This document shows positions 31,139 to 38,810 of a DNA stretch of 64,000 bases, piece by piece. The position numbers were made by a program, and so were the translations under genes. The notes under the pieces are model-generated. The model ran no database searches. It was not told where the DNA came from and worked only from the letters and a program-made list of their open reading frames with translations. This DNA is from Aeriscardovia sp. (lineage in GTDB: Bacteria; Actinomycetota; Actinomycetes; Actinomycetales; Bifidobacteriaceae), in contig JAGCPN010000003.1 in the NCBI GenBank assembly GCA_017965665.1, positions 1-64,000 on the forward strand. The letters run 5' to 3'. The stretch's first letter is position 1; every line of letters starts with the position of its first letter.

Positions 31139-32281
31139 ATGAGGATAATGAAACCCAAGGCGAGAAACCTGAACATAGAACTTCTCCGATGCGTTGCCAT
31201 CCTCTCAATCGCCCTCTTCCATACTTTCGTCCCCTATTTCAACGCCCTGGCCTACGGGGCGGAGGCGGCCGGAATCAATACGGCGATGAAGGGATCTTTT
31301 ATCGCCCTCTTTGCCATGGCCCTCATAAACTTTTTGGGAAGCGCCGGCAACTTCATCTTCTACATGATCTCCGGATTCTTTTTGATTCCGCACGCCATAA
31401 GGGACACGGGGCGCGGATTTTGGGCAAAGCAGATGAGATCGGTAGCCAGAAGGTGCATCGTAATTGTGGGATCGGTTATAGTTTTTGCGCTCCTAACGGT
31501 GTTTTTGCACTTCGTGTGCCGGATGCCTTCGGCAAGGCTCGCAGGAGTCAGGTGGCTCGGAGGAGATCTGGAGTTCATCTGGCTCTACCTGCTCTTTTGC
31601 ATCCTCGCCCCCTTTGCAGCCCTCGTACAAAACAAGTGGCCTAAAGGATGGACGGCCCTTTTGACCGCCCTGCTCATCCTGACTTTTGCCTGCAACGCCT
31701 TCATAGCTTTCTTTTCCCAGGGCGGCGTGAACCACGCTTTGGACGGATGGAGGAAGATTATGAGCGCGGTCACCTACTTTTGGGGCTTTTGCCTGGCGGG
31801 AGTGGCAGGAGAAAAGGGATGGAGCCGGAATCGGAAATGCGCCGGGGAAATTTTCATCATCTGCCTCATTTCGGCCTTTGTGACGACGTTTGTGTGCGCA
31901 GCGGCGCAGAGCTGGAAAATTGCAGGAGAGCTCTCCTTCAAATCGACTTCCCTCATCTCTTTCGGGCTGGCCTTTTCGCTGTTGATGCTGTCGGCCTCCA
32001 GGGAGAAAAAGAACGGGGAATTTAAGGCGGGAAGGGCCATAACCTTCTTTGCCAACGGGATTTTGGGGTTCTACATCTTCCAGTCCATGCTCACTTCCTT
32101 CTGGCACCTTCTGATTTTCCCGGTCATAAACAGCCTTTCAATGCCGGGGTTCTTCCCCTTTGTAGGCCTCTTCGTCTTTGCCACCCTTCTGACTTTCATT
32201 TACACCCTCATCCTCTCCGCGCTGGGATCCTGGGTGCGCCGGCCCCTGCTGGCAGCGGGATCCAGGCTCCTCAAAAGTTGA
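31139..32281 (+). CDS. Acyltransferase family 3 membrane protein
   Basis: 380 residues with about ten membrane helices. The N-terminal RNLNIELLRCVAILSIALFH resembles the conserved Arg/His-containing first helix of acyltransferase-3 (OafA-like) proteins, which O-acylate extracytoplasmic sugars. A later FYMISGFFLIP segment also fits the family. The substrate is unknown; surface polysaccharide or peptidoglycan are the usual targets. The ATG has GGGGAAAG upstream. It is followed directly by rpe. Confidence 0.75.
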   Translation: MRIMKPKARNLNIELLRCVAILSIALFHTFVPYFNALAYGAEAAGINTAMKGSFIALFAMALINFLGSAGNFIFYMISGFFLIPHAIRDTGRGFWAKQMRSVARRCIVIVGSVIVFALLTVFLHFVCRMPSARLAGVRWLGGDLEFIWLYLLFCILAPFAALVQNKWPKGWTALLTALLILTFACNAFIAFFSQGGVNHALDGWRKIMSAVTYFWGFCLAGVAGEKGWSRNRKCAGEIFIICLISAFVTTFVCAAAQSWKIAGELSFKSTSLISFGLAFSLLMLSASREKKNGEFKAGRAITFFANGILGFYIFQSMLTSFWHLLIFPVINSLSMPGFFPFVGLFVFATLLTFIYTLILSALGSWVRRPLLAAGSRLLKS

Positions 32282-32287
32282 TTGGCC

Positions 32288-32971
32288 ATGAGCCTGGAAA
32301 TAAAATCAGGGCTTATGGATATAAAAATAGCTCCCAGCATTCTTTCAGCGGACTTTTGCAACCTTCAATCAGATCTCGAGGCGGTAAAAAGCGCTGACCT
32401 CATACACGTAGACGTCATGGATTCCCACTTCGTCCCGAACCTGACCATAGGAATCCCGGTCGTCAAGAGGATTGCCCAAGTCTCCCCGCTCCCCCTGGAT
32501 GTCCACCTCATGATAGATTCTCCGGACGTCTTCGCCCTCGACTACGCCTTCGGGAACGTGGAAAGCATAACCTTCCACCTTAGGGCCGCCCAGTCCCCTA
32601 TAAGGCTTGCCAGAAAGATCAGGGAAAAGGGTATAAAGGCCTGCTGCGCCTTAAATCCGGCAGTCGGCCTTGAGGGACTTGAGGGGATTTTGGACGAATT
32701 TGATTCGGTGCTGATAATGAGTGTGGAACCGGGATTTGGAGGACAGAAATTCCTCTCTTCCCAGCTTTCCAAACTTTCACGCCTGAAAAGGGAGATAGAA
32801 GATAGGGGGCTAAATACTAAGATAGAGATAGACGGAGGTATAAACAAACAGACGATAGGGCCGGCCTGCAGGGCCGGAGCCGATATTATTGTGGCCGGCT
32901 CCGCCATCTATGGCGAGCAAGATCGCGCACAAGCCATAAGGGAACTAAGGGAAATAGCGAAAAGAGCCTGA
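32288..32971 (+). CDS. rpe: Ribulose-phosphate 3-epimerase
   Basis: TIM-barrel enzyme interconverting ribulose-5-phosphate and xylulose-5-phosphate. Motifs: KIAPSILSADF, LIHVDVMDSHFVPNLTIG, DVHLMID, MSVEPGFGGQKF and EIDGGIN, with the catalytic and metal-binding Asp/His residues present. The start is uncertain: ATG 32288 is chosen, while the ATG at 32315 (MDIKIAPS) is closer to the usual N-terminus and a TTG at 32282 is also possible. It links the pentose phosphate pathway to this otherwise envelope-related plus-strand cluster. Confidence 0.95.
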   Translation: MSLEIKSGLMDIKIAPSILSADFCNLQSDLEAVKSADLIHVDVMDSHFVPNLTIGIPVVKRIAQVSPLPLDVHLMIDSPDVFALDYAFGNVESITFHLRAAQSPIRLARKIREKGIKACCALNPAVGLEGLEGILDEFDSVLIMSVEPGFGGQKFLSSQLSKLSRLKREIEDRGLNTKIEIDGGINKQTIGPACRAGADIIVAGSAIYGEQDRAQAIRELREIAKRA

Positions 32972-32974
32972 AAC

Positions 32975-33574
32975 ATGCCAGATTCAGAGACCCGGAGCGT
33001 GGAAGTTTCCAGACATGTCTGGACCGTGCCAAACTTTATAAGCTTTTTGCGCATAGCCTCCATACCGGTGATAGCCTGGCTCATAGCTTCCAACCACCTC
33101 CTGTGGTCTCTTCTTCTGATGGCGCTCTCCGGCATTTCCGATGGCGTAGACGGCTATGTGGCCAGGCGATTCGACCAGGTATCCGTACTGGGGCAGATCC
33201 TCGATCCCATAGCCGACAGGCTTCTAATCATATGTTCCTGCATAGCTCTGGCCGTAGCCCAGTTGCTGCCGTGGTGGATTTTGATAGTCATCTGCTGCAG
33301 GGACTTTGTCATAGGGATTGAAGTGCTGATCTTGGCCAACAAAGGGTACGGGCCCCTTCCGGTCCATTTTGTAGGCAAGGTCGGCACTTTTGTAATACTG
33401 GTGGCCATTCCCTGCCTCATCATTTCCCACGTCATCCCCCCAGTATCACTTGCGCCCCTGTCTTTCTACTGCTTTGGAATGGCCAGTTGCTACTGGGGGA
33501 TCGGCCTTTACTGGATGGCGGGGATAGTCTATATAGTGCAGGGGATATCTCTTATGAAAAAAAGAAAGCACTAA
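32975..33574 (+). CDS. pgsA: CDP-alcohol phosphatidyltransferase (PgsA-like)
   Basis: Membrane phospholipid synthase, 199 residues, about five helices. The CDP-alcohol motif is complete: D56, D59-G60, A63-R64, G73, D77 and D81 (in SDGVDGYVARRF then GQILDPIAD). Most likely it makes phosphatidylglycerophosphate or cardiolipin; phosphatidylinositol phosphate synthesis cannot be excluded. It starts 4 bp after rpe and is followed by the garA-like gene, the same neighbour as in mycobacteria. Confidence 0.9.
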   Translation: MPDSETRSVEVSRHVWTVPNFISFLRIASIPVIAWLIASNHLLWSLLLMALSGISDGVDGYVARRFDQVSVLGQILDPIADRLLIICSCIALAVAQLLPWWILIVICCRDFVIGIEVLILANKGYGPLPVHFVGKVGTFVILVAIPCLIISHVIPPVSLAPLSFYCFGMASCYWGIGLYWMAGIVYIVQGISLMKKRKH

Positions 33575-33576
33575 GG

Positions 33577-34002
33577 ATGGATGAAGAAAAAGAGGCGGAG
33601 CGCACAGTCATCGGCCTCCCCCCGGTAAAAGTGCCCGCAGCCCTGGCCAGGGAAGGATCTCTGACGGGCCAGGATCTCGAAGTCATGGACAAGCTCAGAG
33701 AGGGCAACGCCCTCCTCATAGCCGTCAGCGGCTTCTCTCAAAACGTGAGGTACCTCTTGGACGAGCCTTCGATAAACGTGGGGAGGAGCATGAAGGCCGA
33801 CATTCTCTTGGATGACCCCACCGTCTCCAGGCGACATGCGGTCTTTACAAAAGTGGGGGGAACCTACGTCCTCAAAGATCTGGACTCCCTAAACGGCACC
33901 TACGTGAACGGATCCCGCATAGACAGCCTGGAGCTCCACAGCGGAGATGCCATTATGATAGGGCGCTTCAAGATGCTCTTCTACTTAAAGGATCATTCGT
34001 AA
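33577..34002 (+). CDS. GarA/OdhI-like FHA protein
   Basis: 141 residues with an N-terminal tail and a C-terminal FHA domain (about 53-141): GRS (69-71), SRRH (84-87), NGTYVNG (106-112). GarA/OdhI proteins bind and inhibit 2-oxoglutarate-consuming enzymes and are switched off by PknB-type phosphorylation of a threonine in the tail. Here the tail has one clear candidate, Thr10 in ERTVIGLPP, but not the ETT doublet of GarA. Starts two bases after the pgsA stop (AAGGATG); an in-frame upstream extension is pgsA shadow. It converges on rbpA with a 10-bp overlap. Confidence 0.8.
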   Translation: MDEEKEAERTVIGLPPVKVPAALAREGSLTGQDLEVMDKLREGNALLIAVSGFSQNVRYLLDEPSINVGRSMKADILLDDPTVSRRHAVFTKVGGTYVLKDLDSLNGTYVNGSRIDSLELHSGDAIMIGRFKMLFYLKDHS

Positions 34003-34337
34003 TCGGAGAGCTCCCCTTCTTCATGCTTGCGTATCCTTTCCGCAAGCAGTTTTTTCAACTCGTCTTCCGTGCGCCTCTCCAGGAGCATGTCGTAATGGGA
34101 TCTTTTAGGCTTGCCGCCATCCAGGGGATCGCCTTGGTGGTCCTCCTGAACGCATGTCAGGCCGCAGTGGCAGAACCATGTTGCCGGCACGGTGGCCTGA
34201 GAGGCGAAGGGCACAATGGTCCTGTGGCCTTTCGGGCACACATACACTACTTCCTTTCGCTCCGCCAGAGATACCCCCTCATCTGACTCCAGGCTCTTTG
34301 CCCCTATGCTTCTGCCCCTAAGGCTCCGCTCGGCCAT
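33993..34337 (-). CDS. rbpA: RNA polymerase-binding protein RbpA
   Basis: Actinobacteria-specific transcription activator that contacts sigma and the promoter. 114 residues. The N-terminal tail (RSLRGRSIGAKSLESDEGV) matches the RbpA tail, the core domain has potential zinc ligands C34, H38, C56 and C58, and the basic linker plus sigma-interaction domain (KPKRSHYDMLLERRTEDELKK) follow. RbpA is essential or important for housekeeping transcription and affects rifampicin tolerance, of interest given the RpoB variant in this genome. Confidence 0.93.
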   Translation of the reverse strand: MAERSLRGRSIGAKSLESDEGVSLAERKEVVYVCPKGHRTIVPFASQATVPATWFCHCGLTCVQEDHQGDPLDGGKPKRSHYDMLLERRTEDELKKLLAERIRKHEEGELSDYE

Positions 34338-34392
34338 CTCTCTTCCTTTCTCTGACCTCTTTAGCTTACTTTTAACGTCAGCTTCTGAAATT

Positions 34393-34623
34393 TTATTCCT
34401 GCTCTTCTATGAAGCGCTTTATCCGCTCAAGCCTTTTCACCTTGCGCCTGACCTTTAGCGCCGCATGGGCCCGGGCATACGCCTCAACGCTTTCTTCGAG
34501 GGTTTTTTCTATCGCGCTCTTGGGAAGGGCCGAAGGGGGATCGGGGCGGATCGGATCTATATGGATGGAAGAGCGCAGCTTATCCAAGCTCCTCTTCATT
34601 CTCTTGGCGCTTTTAAAAAACAC
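34393..34623 (-). CDS. Small basic helical protein, unknown
   Basis: 76 residues starting at GTG with a good ribosome site (GAAAGGGG). The C-terminal half is strongly helical and basic (LEESVEAYARAHAALKVRRK, then VKRLERIKRF). It lies 55 bp upstream of rbpA in the same orientation. The family is not recognised. Supporting evidence is only the ribosome site, context and composition, so a chance ORF remains possible. Confidence 0.45.
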   Translation of the reverse strand: MFFKSAKRMKRSLDKLRSSIHIDPIRPDPPSALPKSAIEKTLEESVEAYARAHAALKVRRKVKRLERIKRFIEEQE

Positions 34624-34774
34624 GGTGCCCCTTTCATTTCCCCAAGTCAGACCGGGCTTTTAAACGGATAAGTTTTGATTTTAACACTGAATGCGCTTGC
34701 CTCTTACTTTACCATGCAATAACAAGGGTCCAATGAGGACAGGAGGGCGCCCTCTTAGATTCGTCACATCTCCA

Positions 34775-35510
34775 TTAGGTCCTGCGTTTTAACATTACGG
34801 CCCCCGCCGCAAAGAGCAGCACCGCGGCAGAGGATACTATGAGCACCCAGCTGCCGCCCGTGAGGGGCAAAGAGGAGGGGACGACCATGTTGTAGACCGC
34901 GCCCTGGGATGCAGAGAGCAGGTGAAGGGAGTCCTTTACGGCCGAAAGGGCAGTAGGAGAGGGAGGAGGATCCTCGGCCGTTGGCGAAGAGGGGGGAAGT
35001 GAAGTGAGGCGGTCCCGCGCCCCGACGCAGCGCATTTTCATCCTTAAAGCCCTCAATGATCTCAGCCGGGAAAGTTACGACAATGCGGCGCTCCGAAGAG
35101 GAAGAGAGATTGTCACTTTCGATATCCTTCCTATTCTCTCCCAAATACTTCAGAGCCGAATACTTAAGATAAATCGAAGCCAAGGAAGGGCGCGAACTGA
35201 AGGCGGCCTCCGCATTTTCTTCCAAAGTTTCCATTGAAATTCCGGCGATGGCGATCTGGGAGACCTGTATAGAGCGGCTCCACATGGCATAGGGGAGACT
35301 TTCAGGCAGAGTGATTTTAAGGGCAAAATCAAAGCCTGCAGAAAGGCTTTATCGGGGAAAATCAAGCGCTAGTTTTTGGCCCTCACCGAAAGGCACCCCA
35401 GGGGGCCGGTCTGATTTGCCCCTTCTAAATCCGGCCTGCAGTTTTGAAGTATGATCATCGGTTAAAGTCCCAAGGGGGGGGGAGGTATTTTCAAGGGATT
35501 TTCGGAACAT
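34775..35510 (-). pseudogene. Decayed LPXTG-anchored surface protein gene
   Basis: The 3' frame ends with a textbook sortase signal: SSLPLTGG, a hydrophobic helix (about 18 residues) and KRRT, then a stop at 34775. The frame before it (ALKITLPESLPYAMWSRSIQ and onward) is shifted by one base. The two frames would join if the C6 run at 34996-34991 had five C. Upstream the same frame is open from an ATG at 35510 except for an in-frame TAA at about 35340, and it contains a C9 run (35482-35474). No signal peptide, promoter or ribosome site is visible, so the 5' end is probably lost to the adjacent pafBC-type gene. It is a remnant, or less likely a gene subject to tract-length switching. Homology of the ectodomain is not recognised. 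Confidence 0.7.
35474..35482. repeat. G9 homopolymer tract (C9 on the coding strand)
   Basis: Nine consecutive G on the plus strand, lying within the upstream open frame of the LPXTG remnant. Tracts of this length are prone to slipped-strand mispairing and also to sequencing error. Confidence 0.9.
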
Positions 35511-35544
35511 GGAAGCGAATAGAAACCGGCTGCCCCGAGAAGGG

Positions 35545-37278
35545 CTATTCTCCTACGCTTAGCTCCCTTTCGGCCCTGGCCACCACCAGATCCCTGATGG
35601 TCTTAGGGCCTACAGCACTGATGTGTTTGGCGTGGGAAATGCAAAAAGCCACAAACCAGCTGTCATGGCTGACAGTCATATGCACTTTAACCTTGTCGTT
35701 TCCGATTTCTTCCACTCTGGCTTCAGGGAACTTGGAAATTTGCGCGAGCAGGCTGGAATCACACACAAAACTCACAGGCATCCTCTTTCCGTCCCCCTTG
35801 AAAGGAACTGTACCTGCGCTCTCCAGCTTTTTTGCATCGGGGAGGGGCTTAATTCTCGCTATTCCTGAGATCCTAAGGTTTTGCGGATATCCGTTTTCGT
35901 CTCTTCCCACCAGCCAGTAAATGCCTTCGTCTACCACAATCCGATCTGCAAAGATCCGCTTTTTGCATCTTTCCCCCGCGGCATCTACGTACTCCACTTC
36001 CAGGCTTCCGCCCTCCCTTGCGATCTCGCGGATCGCCGGAAGGTGTATAGGCTCCACTTCGCACCCCGTAAGGCTCAGCCATGGCACGGACCCCGGGGTC
36101 GTGTACTGCCTGAGGTAGCGGCCCAGCCTTTCGGCCGACGCCCTCCCCTCAGGGGACAGGAAGGAGGATCTGGACAGATAGTGCACGGCCGCGGCCAGGA
36201 GGCTGACGTACTGCGGAGGAATGCCGGCCAGCCTTTCAAGGCCCAGCGAGTTTGTAGTCTTTACTATCCCTTTTTGCTCCAAAAGATCCCAATCGACGTC
36301 GAAAAACTGCGATCCCGCAATCTCTCCGTCATCGGAAACCGTGCTCAAGATGCCGATGTCGCGCCTGATGAGGTCTATAGCCCTTCTTTCCTCTTCCTTC
36401 CCCGAAAAGCCGATAAACTGGCGCGCCAGATCCTTCAGGGCGTATCCTACGCCCATGTGAGCGGAGAGAAACAGGAGGAGCTTTAGGCGCCTGTCCACTT
36501 CGGATTCGGTCTGGAAGAGAAAGCGGCCCTGCTCATTTCTTCCATCCTTCTTTTTTACAGGGCGGCTCTCCCCCTCTTTCATCTCCGCCAAGCCAATTCC
36601 GATCGCGGCCTCCAGGCGCTTTTTATACGCTTCTTTCGCTTCAAAAGGGGTGAGGATGCGGGAGGAAGGATGCTCCAGCATAAAAGTGGCCAGATCGTCG
36701 GAATCGGCGTAGACGACGTTTATCTTTTCGCCGTTGATTTCCACGGTTGCCGCGTATTTTCTGGAATCCAACGCCTCTATGAGATCTATGGGGATTTTCT
36801 GCATTCCGAGGCCCGGAACTATGGAATCCAGTCCGAGGGCGGGCTCGGGGGAAATGTCTGCAGGAAAGTCGCGCGCCTGGGCCAAAGACTGGACGAAGTA
36901 GTTGGCCACGGCGAGAACGGGGATATCTTCCTGCTCGAAATGTATGCGTATCTTGGGTTCGTTTCCCAGCCTCAGCCTGTAGGAAGCGAAGTCCTGGCTG
37001 TCGGTTTTAGGCGAATACTCGGGCTGTCTGGACTCTATCACGATGCCCATAGTCGAAAGTTTGGCCCGATCCCTTTGAAACTGCTTTGCAAAGGCGGCCT
37101 TGGCGGTCTGATCGGCCAGCTCCCCGTAAGAGTCGGTGTAGGCCTTCACCCTCTGGGCGATTTGACGGCTGGTCAGCCACTGCGGAAAGGCTGACGAGAG
37201 CACGGCCAGGACGTCTAATTCGTGTTTGCCCCCCTTGTCCGAAAAGCGGCGCCTGCCGTTAGAGCTCTTTTGTGCCAT
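35545..37278 (-). CDS. PafB/PafC-type fused WYL-domain transcriptional regulator
   Basis: 577 residues. The N-terminal winged-helix region (ELDVLAVLSSAFPQWLTSRQ to about 80) and a central WYL-like segment form a first half. A second HTH-like region (about 260-330) leads into a C-terminal WYL domain with IFADRIVVDEGIYWLVGRDE and a WCX-like end. This tandem layout matches actinobacterial PafBC, which activates the RecA-independent DNA-damage response when it senses single-stranded DNA. No proteasome (paf) genes are adjacent. The first ribosome site GGGAG is close to the ATG, with GGAGG further out. Fusion instead of two genes is seen in several lineages. Confidence 0.78.
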   Translation of the reverse strand: MAQKSSNGRRRFSDKGGKHELDVLAVLSSAFPQWLTSRQIAQRVKAYTDSYGELADQTAKAAFAKQFQRDRAKLSTMGIVIESRQPEYSPKTDSQDFASYRLRLGNEPKIRIHFEQEDIPVLAVANYFVQSLAQARDFPADISPEPALGLDSIVPGLGMQKIPIDLIEALDSRKYAATVEINGEKINVVYADSDDLATFMLEHPSSRILTPFEAKEAYKKRLEAAIGIGLAEMKEGESRPVKKKDGRNEQGRFLFQTESEVDRRLKLLLFLSAHMGVGYALKDLARQFIGFSGKEEERRAIDLIRRDIGILSTVSDDGEIAGSQFFDVDWDLLEQKGIVKTTNSLGLERLAGIPPQYVSLLAAAVHYLSRSSFLSPEGRASAERLGRYLRQYTTPGSVPWLSLTGCEVEPIHLPAIREIAREGGSLEVEYVDAAGERCKKRIFADRIVVDEGIYWLVGRDENGYPQNLRISGIARIKPLPDAKKLESAGTVPFKGDGKRMPVSFVCDSSLLAQISKFPEARVEEIGNDKVKVHMTVSHDSWFVAFCISHAKHISAVGPKTIRDLVVARAERELSVGE

Positions 37279-37340
37279 CTGCTCCCAAATCCTCCGCTAA
37301 AAAGCAACTACATACAATTTTATGCTTTTTTTCGGAGGGA

Positions 37341-38741
37341 TTATTGAGCGCCTTCCACCCCCCGATCTCCCACAAAGGAACCGTCGGGCACAAAGTTTTT
37401 CTTCCCGTTGTCTTCAAGGAGGACGTTCCCGAAGAACGATACGCCCTCTCCAAAGGTCCAGTCACCTTCAATTTTCACGCTGGCCGCCGCCGCCAGCGAC
37501 GGAATTGAGGGAATTCTCCCGTCGAAGTCCGACACGTTCTTGTAGTACTTTTTATCCAAAATGACGCGGGGCAGGTGGTAGTCGCCGTCCTCCATTTCAT
37601 AAAGGTCGGTCAAGTGGAACCGGTTAGAGCGCATGACGAAGAGATCTTCTGTAGTCTTGACCGGAAGGAAGCGGGGCCTGTCCACTTCCAGGCAGGAGGA
37701 ATCGGGGAATTTGCTGATTATGGATCCCATGGCGGTCTCCAGCTGGACCACGGGGAGCGAAGAGGGATCTGCAGGATCTACGGTCTTTTTATTCACAATG
37801 AGGGGGAAGTCAAATACTCCTCCCGCCTCATCCAGCCTGTCTTTGAGGTCTTTAACCTTGATCCAGAGGTTGTTGGTATTGAAGTACATGTGCCGGGAGA
37901 TGTCGGAGGCGAACTTCATGTCCTCGGGAGATACCTGGCTCATCTCCCTGAGCATCAGCCTCCTCGAATACCTGTCCCTGACTATCTGCCCCCCCTTGAC
38001 GTCAGAGGGGGTGCGCCTGGCCACTTCCATCATGAAAGAAGAGGGTGAAGAGGCGAAATAGCTGGCGATCTTGGTGGAAGGCCGGGCGCCGAGGTTGTCG
38101 CAGTTGGAAATGAAGAGATACTTTATACCCCTCTCGAGGAGGAGAGGGAGGATGTGGGAAGTGTAGAGAACGTTGAAAATATCCCCGTGCCCCATGGGGC
38201 ACCATTCGAGGGAGGGGTCTTTAGGCCAGGAGGCGGGCCGTCCGTCTGCAAGAAGCTTGGGCTCCCGGTTTTGCATGATTTCAAGCGGGATTCCGTCGGG
38301 GTTGGAAAACTCCAGCTTTTTCACTTCTCCCAGGGTCTGAGCAGAAGTGTGGAGGGAGTCCATGAAGATCAGGGGGAACTGCGCTCCCAGCCTCTGACGG
38401 GCGGATTGGATCTGCCGGACAATTACATCTAAGAAAGTGAGGACTTCCCCGTTCTTCTTTGCAACGGGCAGGCTGGACTTGGGGGCCCTCAGGCCCATGG
38501 AGGTTCCCAGGCCTCCGTTGAGCTTGATGAAGGCGGTGCTGGCCAGGGCTGAAGGATCGGCCTTTTCGGAGACGATGTCGCGAACGCTCGGCACTTCCCG
38601 CAGAGGTTCTACATCCTCCTCCCTTATCCAGTGATCCCCGTCTTGGTCCGCGAAGGTATGGAAAAGGTGGCTGAAAGCGTCAATTTCGCTCTCCCTTTCC
38701 CCCTGCGCGCGCATCTTTTTAACGCATTCTTGTAGAGTCAT
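37341..38741 (-). CDS. UTP-glucose-1-phosphate uridylyltransferase (eukaryotic-type UDPGP family)
   Basis: 466 residues. Contains the UDPGP signature LNGGLGTSMG (74-83), APKSSLPV, QNREPKLL, WCPMGHGDIF and FISNCDNLGA. This is the eukaryotic/bifidobacterial type and not GalU. It makes UDP-glucose, which feeds galactose/lacto-N-biose metabolism and cell-surface glycan synthesis. The N-terminus (about 1-50) resembles the regulatory helical segment of the family. It is separated by 62 bp from the downstream PafBC-type gene. Confidence 0.9.
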   Translation of the reverse strand: MTLQECVKKMRAQGERESEIDAFSHLFHTFADQDGDHWIREEDVEPLREVPSVRDIVSEKADPSALASTAFIKLNGGLGTSMGLRAPKSSLPVAKKNGEVLTFLDVIVRQIQSARQRLGAQFPLIFMDSLHTSAQTLGEVKKLEFSNPDGIPLEIMQNREPKLLADGRPASWPKDPSLEWCPMGHGDIFNVLYTSHILPLLLERGIKYLFISNCDNLGARPSTKIASYFASSPSSFMMEVARRTPSDVKGGQIVRDRYSRRLMLREMSQVSPEDMKFASDISRHMYFNTNNLWIKVKDLKDRLDEAGGVFDFPLIVNKKTVDPADPSSLPVVQLETAMGSIISKFPDSSCLEVDRPRFLPVKTTEDLFVMRSNRFHLTDLYEMEDGDYHLPRVILDKKYYKNVSDFDGRIPSIPSLAAAASVKIEGDWTFGEGVSFFGNVLLEDNGKKNFVPDGSFVGDRGVEGAQ

Positions 38742-38810
38742 AAAATCTCTTTTCTGACCGGCAATCGGATATTTCTAGAATACAGGTATTTTCCGCCCTA
38801 TTTCCAGACG

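Noticed and set aside
34743-34754. Palindrome GAGGGCGCCCTC after the LPXTG remnant
   Set aside because: No loop and no T-run, so it is not a convincing terminator, and there is no known operator match.
35150-35365. 71-codon minus-strand ORF beginning MIFPDKAFLQ
   Set aside because: Alternative frame of the LPXTG remnant; it may mark an ancestral frame around the TAA at about 35340 but is not a gene by itself.
35444-35920. Plus-strand ORF over the G9 tract
   Set aside because: It runs antisense into the PafBC-type gene with no ribosome site or recognisable motif; the G9 tract is better explained as part of the minus-strand remnant.
37288-37342. Possible hairpin sequestering GGAGG upstream of the PafBC-type gene (AATCCTCCG against CGGAGGGATT)
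   Set aside because: The pairing needs a bulge and a loop of about 36 nt, and the GGAGG is 12 bases from the ATG while a nearer GGGAG remains free, so a regulatory role is weak.
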